The notes under the pieces: generated by a model | Database searches by the model: none | What the model was told of the DNA's origin: nothing | Seen by the model: the letters and a program-made list of their open reading frames with translations, nothing else | Made by a program: the position numbers and the translations under genes | Origin: Myripristis murdjan | Lineage: Eukaryota > Chordata > Actinopteri > Holocentriformes > Holocentridae | Assembly (NCBI RefSeq): GCF_902150065.1 | Contig: NC_043980.1 | Span: forward strand, 16,179,417-16,243,416 | Length of the DNA stretch: 64,000 nucleotides | Direction of reading: 5' to 3' | Part shown: one piece after another, positions 1-12,500 of the stretch | How positions within the stretch are numbered: position 1 is the stretch's first letter | How the letters are laid out: each line of letters starts with the position of its first letter

Positions 1-408
1 CTTTGTCTTCATTCTTATGCGAGTTGTGTTTGAGTGCAACTCTTATGCCAAGGCGTTGTAACTCTCTCCTGTCTGATGTCTCCTCTGTGTGAGGCCGCCG
101 TGTCAAAGCTGCCATCTGTACAACAGACCCACCACCATAGGACACCTGTTGAGAGGAGTAAGATGCACGTTTCACTCTCTCTGCAGATGACGATATTTGA
201 TAGGGCACAGCCTCCACATTGGGCCCAAGAGAGAACCAATGAATGTGTCTTTTCTGACAAAAGACCCCAGTCTCCACAGCCCTCACAATCCCACCAGACC
301 AATTTCATCCTGACCTCCAGTAGCCGAGCTTTGAATTAAGGATCTCTCCTTGGAAATAATACATGAAACACTATTTCATCCTTTTTTGGAATGAGTTAAT
401 GAGGTAGA

Positions 409-439
<31 letters not shown>

Positions 440-1502
440 TTTTAATTCACATTTAGCTTCAGATATTTGAGTGTATGTGCATCTAGACGTAGATATATGA
501 TGCTATAGGAGGCTTCACTCATGAGATACTGTGTAATGGTTACACTATGTCAGTTTTCTGTCCAGAGGTGTAAAGGTATCCATCGATAGTGGTGTGTGTT
601 TCACGCAGCAAGCTGTCTGAGTAATTGTGCTTCGCCTCAAGGAACGTTCACTAACTGCACTTGGGAGATATTGCATGTGTCATAGATCCATGATTCACTA
701 AGCTCTATTGACAGGAAAAAAAAAAAACACAACGCAGAATTATTTTTGATCATATGCCTCTGGTACTAACTGTAGCCCTGCTGTTCAACTTAAATGCACA
801 ACTCTGCAATGAACAGTTAATCTGGCAGAGGTGGAAGTAATTTATGCACGTTACTGTAATTGAGTAGCTTTTTTGAGTATTTCTTAAAGCCAGTAATATT
901 ACGTTTACTTCAGCACATTTGTGTTTGACTATTGTACTTCAATACATTTTAAATCATATCCATTACAGAGAACAAATGATCAATGACAGATTGGGGAACC
1001 TTTCACAGTAAAATGCTCAGTCAGCAAAGACGAGAAGAGGAATCTGGTTCTTTTTTGTTTGTTCTACTTTTTGTCATTTCCAAATTTCCAATAAAAGGTG
1101 CACTTTGAAAAACTGCCGACTCAACTGGCAAAAACGTGGGAATAAGCGTGGAAAGAAGGGGAATCATTTCAGTGAGTTTGGTTGAAAACCATGTAGACTC
1201 AACCATCGTTTGATCCAAGCATGTTTTCAATGAGCTACTTTTTACTTTCACCAATATCAGCACGTAACCCATTTCATCTCTGTAATTTAGGATGTTATAG
1301 CCGGTCTAACCATTAGCTGTTAACTGTGTAACCATTACCTTGATCGTAATAGCGGTGTTATTGAACTGAGCCTGGTGAACAAACATTTTACTAAAATCAT
1401 AATCAGTCAGACAAAAATCATTTTCATCCTAAGGTGCCTCAGAGAAACCACACTGTGAGCTGTACCACTGGCCGGTGACAGGGGAGATCCAGCAGCAGCA
1501 AC
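1..1502. other. Upstream flank of triobp, no gene recognised
   Basis: No ORF here shows family similarity or splice-site support. The stretch holds a TA dinucleotide run followed by a T run (about 407-444) and a degenerate dispersed repeat (827-1012). An open 83-codon minus-strand frame at 1021-1272 is not recognised. Untranslated first exons of triobp could lie here, but nothing in the sequence identifies them. Confidence 0.5.
827..1012 (+). repeat. Degenerate dispersed fish repeat
   Basis: The segment runs 'aggtggaagtaatttatg' and continues through 'ttgagtatttct' and 'ttgtacttcaatacatt'. This order of phrases resembles a repeat very common in teleost introns, in which 'gtggaaagtaactaagtac' is followed by 'tacttgagtatttcc'. 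I recognise it by phrase order only. The family is not assigned, and no terminal repeats or target duplication are visible. Confidence 0.4.
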
Positions 1503-2482
1503 ATGTCCCTCTGTGGTGAGGACTATTACTGCCACAGGTTCCAGCCCAACAACTTTGACCCGTCCCGCTGCAGCTGCTGCTTGCGGCCTGGTCACATGCA
1601 CCTCAGCTGCACTGATGCTGCTAACCAACAGGTGGGTTCACATGGAAGGTTACTTACATGTCACTGGTATTGTGAAACAATCGGTCCCCATGCAGGTTAG
1701 CAAGCTTGTGCTGTCTCTTAAGCAAAGGGTATATAATCATCTGATCATGACCAGTGATAGTAGGTGTATGAATCAGGCAGGTTCAAAATATTATTTTTAT
1801 GGAGTGATTATACTTATCTACTGTATTGCTAGTCATGGTGAACTCAAATCAAATGTCATTTGAAATAACAGGTCCAAACAGTTTCATAACAAAGGTCTAT
1901 CATGCAATACGACAAGCTCTGGTAAAATATGTGCCCACGTTACACACTAAGATGATGACACAAACCTACAATACACTGTGGAGGTGGGAGGGGGCTGATA
2001 CAACTACAAGGTGGTGTTTGATTCTGTATGATTAATTAATGAAAGCTCATCACAATCCCAGGGGAATGGTGTGTAATTTAATATGCCCATATAACACGTG
2101 CACACATGTAGCCTCGCACAGCCTTGGCCCACTTAAGTTAAATTATCTCTGAGGAACATCTTTAGGAAAGTTAATTTAATCTATGTTACCATGATAAAGT
2201 TTTCATCTTGTAATAGACACAAAATGATGGCATTACATATTCTTAAAACCTGCATACACCCAAGAGATCAAAAGCTGAGACAACAGGTAAAACTTTGTCC
2301 AGCGTCAGGTAATGAGGATATGAGCTGAAGGAGGGATCAAGATAAGGGTGAGAAAGAAGTGGATGGGCGGTTCTGGTACTGCAAAAACAGTCAAGCAATG
2401 AAATAATGATGAGCATGGCCAGAGACTAGGTTGAGTTACGTTCTGTGCAGTCTAAATGTACTGGCTGAGCCAGGCGAATGGA

Positions 2483-2527
<45 letters not shown>

Positions 2528-5500
2528 AGCAAAGTTACTGAGAGACTTGAGAGCAGATTTGGCCAAGGGGAGGTGAAGGACAGCAAGAAGACAGGGTAAG
2601 TTGAATATTTTAACTTTTTATGGTTAGTTAGGCCTTGGTCGTTGTGCAATACGTGAGCATGTTTTTGTTGCATTCTGTTGTTTGTCCTTTAAGCAGCACA
2701 AAACAATCAAGTAAATGCTGTCAAGCTTTTGTCAGAGAGGATCTCATGGTCATCTAAGTGATGATGATTTTGTGACTGCATAATACGAAAACTTGATCAA
2801 ACACAAACTAGGCTTTTTAGAAAGCAGGAGCAAAGATCGCAGTAAAGATCATGTGAAATTAAATTAAAAAATTAAATACCTCTTTGAGCAACCCAGTTTT
2901 AACTCTGCAAACTTTTTTGTTAGATTTAGATCATTTCAAACAGTCTTTGTTGGAAATGCCCCGATTATTCAGAACTGGCTGAAATGTGTCCTGTGTGTGT
3001 GTGTGTTCCACAAATCAGGCTGACGATGACGATGGTCGTGCCTTGTCTGATGTGACCACAAGCGTCTCCAGTGATGACATCAGCGGTGGCTTGACCTACG
3101 AGTGGAGCTTGGTCCGCAGTCTGAGTCCTGACTGGGAACTTAATATCTGTGACACTGACACACAATCCAGGTGACTGTATCCTATGCCCTGTTTTTGGAA
3201 ACCACTTTTTACCAAGAATAGGCAGACTGAGTCCAGATCCTTTTCAACAGTTCCCTGCTGTAACACACACTCACACCGCTACACAACTTTCACACCAGGA
3301 AGATTTGGCTCTTCATGTTACTGTATGAGCTGCTTAACCTTAACTCTCAAGGTCAAAACATGTTTGATCATAGATAATGATTTGCTTTTACAAAGTAAAA
3401 GATAGAGAAAGAGCATTTCTCTACAAAAGTGTAAGTTTTTGGACATTAACTTGGTCTATTTTTATGGTGTCTTTTGGTTGTATCACAGAGGGCACAGACT
3501 TCTACCCCTTTTTGGCAATGTAGTTTTCATAGGACCTGCCCCCTTTGGCTGGTGATCATGGGAGGTTGTTCAGTCATACATTGAACCTGGGTTTTGTGAT
3601 GTTTCATGGATCCATTTAGAAACTAGGGCCCCTTTTTGTGCTAAGCCCTGCTCAATTTAGACAATTTTGTTATCACTGGACACTCCATTTTGGGCCAGTC
3701 AACTTGGAAATTTGGTCAGTGCCACCTTGACCCATTACTAACTTCACCGCCAGGTTTCATGATGTCATTTCATGATTTCATGATGTGGATGTGTATTAAG
3801 CCCTGCCCATTGCGATGCCCCCTTGACGCCAAGTGTCCTGACAGTTCACCTTCACTGGCCCATGACCAACCCTCCTGCCAATTTTTATACAAATCCATCC
3901 AGTGCTTTTTGAGTTAGCTTGCTGACAGATGGACAGATGGACGAATGGACAGGTGCACTCACATAGCTACCTGCAGAAGGTTTCACTTCCTTAGCAAAGT
4001 TAAAAAACTTATCTCTTTATACCAAAAAGACAAAGTGTTGGTGAGTCGAGCTTTGCCTGGACAGGGCACTTGTATGCTATTATTTCAGAGACACTGTGTA
4101 TTTCTTAAGTCACTTGTCACTTCCTGTAGAGAAGTGTACATACATGACAACCAGAGTTTTATTCAGGAAAATAGGGTGAATTTGCATAGTCTAGGGGGGC
4201 AAGGACGCTGCTCTCCATTGCAGGTCATTTTGTCACTCAGATTAGTAAGACAGTTGTATTCATATATAATTGTTCTTAGTGCAGCTTTAAAAGACAAATT
4301 TCCTGTACTTTTCACTGTAGGCTGTTAACTGCACTTCCTATTAACCACTAGATGTTCATCATCACATCTTATCATCTGATCATGATGTTCTTGGGCTTAC
4401 TGCCCCTGACACATACAGCGTGGCATTGCCAATGTCTGTGATGACCTTGTACTGCCTTCCATCAGCTCTCCAGATCAGTGGGCCTGTCCAGAGCGAAGCA
4501 GGTCCCTCAGCCCAGAGAGGCACTGTGTGGCCCAGAGAGATATGACCCGGTTGGACCCCTCTCCCCACAGAGCCAGTGAAAGCTCCTGGATGGATGACAG
4601 GAGGGGCAGAGACAGGTCCCGGCGGGCATCAGGTCACACACACAGATACACAGCGCCTGTCAAAACATTGACTTTGAACTTGGAGAAAATTATGTCTCAT
4701 AAGATCTGTGGTACATGGTGTGCTGAGAGGTCATATCCATAAAGAGAACATATTATTGTTATAACCATGGCTTTGTTTTATTTTTAGAGTCCAGAGGAGA
4801 CAGAGGAAAAGAGAGTGGCTACTTCTCTCCAGACAGAAGGGGTGATGGTGGGCAGCACATGGATGAGGCCAATAAACGGCCATTTCGTTACTATGAGAGG
4901 GGGCATCCTCTCCCCAGTAACCACAGTCCTGAGCCTAAAGCCTGTGTCCCCTTCAGGAATGTCAACCTTGGGATACCCTCCCAGAGGAGGAGCATGGACA
5001 CATTTATACAGACAACTTGGAGAAGTGAATCCCCACAGAGGTACACGTACCACTCCAACTTCAGAGGAGGAACTGTGTCCCAGGCAAGCTCTCCAACCCG
5101 TCACAACTCCATGAGCCCAGACCGCTACAAGTTAACCGAATCTTCTACGGGGTCGCAGCGAAGGGGCTCCCACTCCAGGAGCCAAACTCGGTCTCATGCC
5201 TCATCTCATGATGCCTCTCAGGTTCCATCACATGCTACCTCTCAGCATACGTCAGGCAGATCTAGTCCATCTCGCAGAGGAAGGTCCAGTGCCTCTCACC
5301 CTGCCAGCCCCTCCCACAAGCACAAGGACTCCTTCCATTCACAGAATGGAGAATTTGACAATGGCCACAGGGGGCGCAGCCGAGAGTCAAGGCGTCCATC
5401 ACAAGCTTCAAACAGCCTCAGTTTGGACTCTGAAAAACTGTACAGGAATCTGGAATCAATTTCACACCGTGGCTCCTCGGCTATTCAGTCAAACTCCTAT

Positions 5501-6478
5501 GAAGCATCTCCTCGAACCAGAACAGCCATTAATAGTCCTGCCAACACTCGAAATCATAATAGTCATGAAGGCTCACCATCCAGGAGTGGCCATGGGACAC
5601 AGAGCCACACCCCACAAAGGGAACCCCGCTCTAGAGGTAGCAGGCCTGATACAACACAAACCTATTCAAAAAGACCCAGAGAGATGCAGGATAAATGTAT
5701 CTCCAGTCCTCCTCAAGGCTCCTGGCAGGAGTCCTCACACTCCTTACTCAGCCCTGCTCCCTCTCATGGCTCATCTCCATCGAGGCACGGAGTGGACTCC
5801 CAGCTCCTCGCCCATTCACTGAAGTCCCATGCTGAAACCATGGAAACTGATACGAGCAACAAGGGAAATAACAAAGTTAGCTGTGATCGAAGCAGGAGCA
5901 GTGCGAGGAGTGGCTTGGAGGCCTTGCTGACTTCTGAACCCAAAAAGGCTCCAGCAGAGGCTGAGGAGGTACATCACTTTGCCATTATGTTTGGTGTTTT
6001 TACTGACAAGTCCACATCAGAGACAACTATATAACATAGTTGGAATATTGCGCAAAATGCTTATAAGATTATCAAGTAATCTGACTCTGTATCTGAGGTG
6101 AGGATGACCATGGATGACTACATCATCCTGGCTGATATACCGAAGATCCACATGGAGTCAGAGGAGGAGTTTCAAGGGCTGAGGAGGAGGAACCAGAGCC
6201 CAAGCCCACGCAGGGACCAGAGGCTCAGGACACCCAGGTTGGTGGTACTGTATTGTTTGGTATGGCATGTCATGTCCAGAATCTGTCAATGCTGCAGCTG
6301 TTCTACATTACTAATGTATGATTTTTCAAGCATTTTCCGTTGAAGGATAACAATAACACAGCAGTAGCATAGCAAGTACAGAAAGAAGTTACTTTTGGCT
6401 GTAAATGGATTGCAGGCTCTTAGGGCCATGATCAGTATGATTCTAACATCTTAAACATGTGGTGATCCACTGTGCTGA

Positions 6479-6529
<51 letters not shown>

Positions 6530-9500
6530 TGCCGTATCTACAAGGGCAGAAAAAATGATTTTGATTTTAAGTACTAAAACTTACACAGAGATAAATGAAA
6601 GTTCACTAAGAGGAAAAGGATAGATATGTTAAAGCATAATGCTAAGTAATGTGTTGTTTATGCTGCTTGTGTACATGCCAATCATTTTTCAATATCAGCT
6701 TTCAAACTGGGATCCAGAGATGCCCGGGTAGATCTTGTGTGGCATCCAGCAAAATGAGGAATAATTTCATTTCACCATAATTTAATAAATTAAAAATGTT
6801 ATGATACAAAAAGTGGATGACACATAATTCAAACATTATGAGTCAGTCTAACCACTTTGAATGTATTTACCAGTGTTCAAGTATCTGTGCAATTAAATAC
6901 TTAACACTAAGAGGCAGACCTTTTCATATGAGGGCCAAAAGCCTTTCAAATGGGGGTCTGCAGATAAATGAAAGCCAATTTGGGGGTCCAGAATATGAAA
7001 AAGGCAATATCCCCTGTACTGTAACATTTTATTTTCTTTTTTAAGGTATGAGGACACAGTAGGTGTTTACAGTTCAGGGCTCGAGTCAGATGACAAAGGG
7101 AGATGCAGAGAGAGAGGGAGAGATAGACGGGAGAAATTTCGTGACTCAGTGGATGGAAGACTCTCTCGAAGACCGTCAACAGCCTCTGTTCACACACAGG
7201 TACGGTGGCAGAACTGTAAGAAATGTTTGCAGTATTCATTCATGTATTCATGTTGAAATACAGCAGTTTCTATTTTAAAAAATCCATGTATGTAATCTGT
7301 CTATAAACATTCTCTCAGAGCTCAGATAATCAAAGTGAAAAGCACAAATCTTCAAAGGTGAAAGAGAGAGCGCGTCCTGAACATGCTGAAACACAGGTGA
7401 GAACGATCCCATGACTCTTTGCGTCTTTTTAAATCACATCAGAGTTTGGGAGAAAATGGGTCATTCATACATTCATTCTAAAGTAGCTCCTTGATATTTA
7501 TTTCAGCTCTTTTACCTCAGGCCCCTCCGTATAGAAGCAGCTTGCAGAAAAAGCCATTAGTTAGCACTGTAGGCTTTAGGGCAGCGTGTTCATTTTGATT
7601 TATTGTCTTTATTAATAGATTCTGGTGTGGTTCAAGCTGATGCATCCTGCAGTTTCAGCATTGTCTCAGTATTGCAATGTCATGGCTAAAACTGCTGAGG
7701 AAACATACAGAGAACTATGAATGGCCACAAAATGAAATTAAAAAAAAAGCATGATTTCAAGTGTGTTTCTAGTGCAATGAAATATATGTAGCAATCATAT
7801 GTGAAAGACTGCAGTTGTTCCCAAAAACTCACAAAAGATTTTGTTCAACAAACGACAGCTACGGGTGCGATCTAATACCTGGAACTGCATGATCTTCCTA
7901 CTTGCACTTAAGGGCATATCATAAAATGATTTTTGTTCTCCCTCACTGCTTCTGTCTTTGTCTCTCTCCTCTTTCACTCCCTCTGTCATTATACACACAC
8001 TGGAAACAATACTATAAATGCACGGTAAGTATTTTCTGTCATTTTGTGCTGACATGTTCTGACACTAAACCCTAAATGTGGTTTTCAATCAGGAAACTGT
8101 CACAACACCAAGGGGAATCACATGACAGTTTGTGTGCAAAATTAGTGTTTCTATTGTTTAATTCATTTTAGTGTTTGACTCAGCAGTGTTATATGGTATT
8201 ATATGTGAATGAAATATTACCAGATAAGTACCCTCCACTGCTTTCAAGTGGTTATGATACTAAGTTTTGGGAGCCTGCTTTAGAAAAAAAAAATACTTAA
8301 TTCATTTTTTAAATATATCTATATTCTCATATTATTATTGTACTTCTAATTTTTCATGATTTCTTCTGGTTACTGATTGCTTGCCCTTCTAGTTCAAAAT
8401 GATGTAGTAATGTTATTTAGTCATGCTGGCAGTAGTTAATCTGGCTTTGACAGTTTCCGCTTCCTCTAAATTTCACACGTCTAGAAACTGTGAGACACCG
8501 ACCAGCACACGATGACTTGAAATAGCTTGTACTTTTGTTTCAGCTGCTGTTGCTTAAAGGGGTGGATGTCCAGACTGGATGAAAATGGCAAGGTAAGAAG
8601 TTTTTCTCATTTTCTATTAAAAAAACTCTGCTGTAACTACATACTGACGACACTTAACATCAAGGAAGAGAATCCACCCTTACACTATTTACAAATGAAC
8701 CTGCATTTTGTAATGATGTGATCAATGGATCTATGTTACCGCTACACCACTTTTAATGTCACCGATGAAATGCAAAAAGTGAACCTGGCCTTTGTGTTTT
8801 CTTCTGTGTTTTTCTCAGTGGAGGAAACACTGGTTTGTTTTGACTGATGGTTCACTGAAGTATTACAGAGATTCAGAAGCTGAGGAGGTAAGGCCAGACG
8901 TGGTCCAAACACAATACCTAATTTCTGAGAAAATAACCCGGTTTTGTTAACCTGCAATATTTCAGTATTTTATTCAGTCTTATTTGGTTTGAGAGTTTGT
9001 GAAAGCTTTTGGCAGTGTAACATAGTAGAGAAATGTGACACCGATATTCCAAGAATAATTTGTGAGATAATTTCGGTTTTCTTGGAAGCAGTTTTAAAGG
9101 TTGAAACCATACCTATCAACACGGTAGAATCCAGTAGAAATGAAACAGAAAAACAGGAGGGATGTCGTTGCTTGAGTTACCTTTTCAATTCATTGTAGCT
9201 CTTCCTGTTGTGTTACAGTCAGACGACCTGGATGGAGAGATCGCATTGACTTCCTGTGTGAATGTGTCCGCGTGTGATGTGGAGAAGAACTACGGGTTCC
9301 AGATACATGTGTGTATTTCCTGGTGTTTTGCTCATTGTCTTGCACAGTACACACAGTAACAAGGGCAGAGGGAAACCCCCTCTCACTGACAAATGGACAC
9401 CAATTACACAGTTTGGCTGTTTAACAGTGTGTGTGTGTGTGTGTTCTTTCTTTTGATGTCCTCCAGACAAAGAGAGCAGTGTTCACTCTCTCTGCCTTGA

Positions 9501-12500
9501 CCTCCAGAATACGACGGAACTGGGTGAAGTTGCTAAAACAGGCGATCCACAATAATACCCCGTGAGTCTGTCTTTACCCTTGTGGCCAAGTGTGTGCCGC
9601 AGCCAAAAGTTAAATATGTCATTTGCCGGCTGCAGTGCAATCAAGAAATAAGGGGTAAACTGCTTGGCACATATTGTATATTATGTTGTGTCTAAGGATG
9701 TACCAGGAGGGACTGTATGTGAAATTGAGCCAAAGAGCTCATAAATTGGGTCACACTAAAACAAATCATTGAAAGTGCTGTTTGGACCGGAAAAAGTTAC
9801 ACAATTACTGCAACACCCTCAAAGAACCTGAATTCCTGAACATGATGAATAAAAGCAGACCATGTGATTACGGGGTCTGTCTGTAGTGAGCACAATCTAT
9901 TATCTCTCCTCTGATGTGTAACCCTATCCTCTTTTCTTTCCCTTGATTCCAACCTCAGCCAATCAGACACCGGCAGCGAGAAAGAGAACCCCCTCTCCCG
10001 GAGACCGTCGTCATGCCAACCTCCCGCTCAGCTCACCTGCGGGGACTCGAGCTATGAAGCTACTCCTGCCGGTATCAAGTCCACTGTTACCGCTGCTGCC
10101 TCTCATCGAGCTGACCGCCACCAAACTAGGTGTGTAGACGGGGATTTGGATGCAGCGCCGTCCGACTTATCTCCAGCCAGTCAGAGGGAAGCAGGGGAGG
10201 GCTGGGACAGGGAGCAAGCGAAGCGATTGGAGGAGAGGAACAAGTGGTTTGAGGAGGGGATCCCATTCAGCGAGATGGGCAGCAGGTGGGACTCCATGGA
10301 GCTGAAGAAGGGGAGCGTGCCTGTGCCTGTAACTGATACCATAGACTCAGAAGTCAGCAGGAAGTGGCTAGAATTCGAGAGGATGTCTTTCAGGGAAATG
10401 AGCGCACAATCTCTCATTGGAGCCCAGACTCATCAGTCAAGCACCTCAGAGACGTCGCAGTCTCTCGTTAGCCCCCAAACCTTTCTGCCAAGTTGTGAGG
10501 AGGCCTTCCAGTCTCTCAGTGGTACCCAAACTAGTAAAGGGAGCTCCAACCAGGCTGTTCCCTCTGTGAATGGCACCCAAACCTCTCAATTAAATGCAGC
10601 TGAAGCCCTTCAAAGGGAGGTAAGAAAACATACCAAGATGTGACAAGTGGCAACAGAAGCCTATTGAAAGATTCCTTGAACAGAGAAATTATATATATAT
10701 ATTTTTACAGAGGTCATGTATACAGAAGTAAAGTCATGTTTCAAACCTCCAAATTGGATATCAAACCCCTCCACACCTTTGCGCCCCTGTCCATTTCTTC
10801 TGTCTCATTCATTCTTATTTTTTTCTCTGTCCCCCTCTCCACGTCCCAGGCCCTCTCCCTTAGACAGCAGGTGGAGAGTATTAAAAGGGAGCGAGTGGCC
10901 ATGGGGATGGAGGTGGACAGCCCGTGTGGCCCTGGGGCCCCCTGCAGGGCCAGACTGGAGGCCATGGAAGCAGCTCATCGGAGTGCACTCCAGGAGCTGC
11001 AGGAGAAACACGCCAGAGAGATCAGGGAGCTGGAGAGACAGAGGGACAGGATGCTAGAGGAGGAGAGCCAGGCAGCTGCTAAAGGTGAGGAGGAGAGCAC
11101 TGTGAGTGTGACACAAACACTGAGCAGGTTAGGAATTTAAATCAATTTAAATTGAGAGAGGTGACACTCCAAAAATGGATGATACCTCAGGTCTCCATTC
11201 TTCAGGTATTTATTACAATGCATTTAAACATTGTGGTAGCCAACACATGCTGACGCGTTTCGGCTATCAGCCTTCAACGGAGCAACGCTGATGAATGCAT
11301 AATGAGTCGAGCAATCTTAAATTCAAAAACAGACTAGACCAAGGGACTACAAAGGGATTTCTGTTTCCTCATTCAGAAATATATCGGATAAGGTAAACAG
11401 AAACAGAAATGCAAATTGAAATGGAAATGAACGAAACAGTCCTACGCCATATCCAATAAATATCTATCCATCCATTCATTCATTCATTCATTTTCTATAC
11501 CCGTTCCTATTCAGGGTCATTATAGGATGCAGCCTATCCTATCCCAGCATGTGTTGGTCAGATGGAAGGGAAACACTTTGAACTGGTCACCAATCCATCA
11601 CTTAGATATTTATAAATCATCAGTGAATAAGTGAGGACATTACTGGGTGCACTCCTTTTTGCACAACCGAGGCACAATTTGGCAAGACGTTATAACAAGC
11701 AACAAAAGAGAAGTTTGTTTTGACATGGATGAGAACACATTGGGAAGGGTCCAGAAATCAAAGAGGGTATCCGCCTTTCATAGAACAAAAAACACAGGCC
11801 ACATGATCCTCGATGATGGTTACACTGCTCTCGCCCAGAGATTTGTGCTGTGTGCACCAGCAGCTGTAATGATGTCTGAATGTTCACATACTCAGCCTAC
11901 ACAGCTGTAGCAAGTGCGCCCCGGCTTGCTAAAGGTCTGGACCCACAGGCACTACAGGCCAGCCAAGAAACACAGTGTTTAAAGTGATATCATTTTATAT
12001 TTCCATATCTGATTAGCTGATCCACTGCAAAGAGATTTCCTCTCTGACAGGCTAGTTAGCCGCAAGGCAGGATTGTCCTATTTGTGAACTGGTTCACTAC
12101 ATACGCTTGAAACAAAAGTCTTAAATATACACAAATTAAACCACATCACACATGAAATTTGATTCTCAAAAGCTGACTCAGGAATGTATCTAACATTTTT
12201 GAAAAAAATATAAATTAATCTATGTGATTATATTCATTTGTTTGATGGTTTACAAAACACAAAGAGCAAAGAATTTGTTTGTGGACAGAGAAAAATGCTT
12301 GTGTTTGTTGGTTTTTGTATTTAAATATCATACAGAAAATAACCTTGTGTATGTAATAATAATTATGATGATGATAGTGATTATTAGTTGGCACCCATCA
12401 CACTCCTGTCCCTCTCTCTCTGTAATCCTTCCTAAGATTTTGTCCATTTTTATCCCCTTTTGTTTGTTTGTTTTTTTCTTGCCCTCTATGAATACTCCAG

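Noticed and set aside
1021-1272. 83-codon open frame on the minus strand upstream of triobp
   Set aside because: No family similarity, no splice or promoter support, and it borders a dispersed repeat. An open frame of this length is expected by chance.
4419-4465. Upstream acceptor for the third triobp exon (4419)
   Set aside because: Its frame does not match the phase-2 end of the previous exon. The acceptor at 4466 (CCATCAG) keeps frame and has a better pyrimidine tract.
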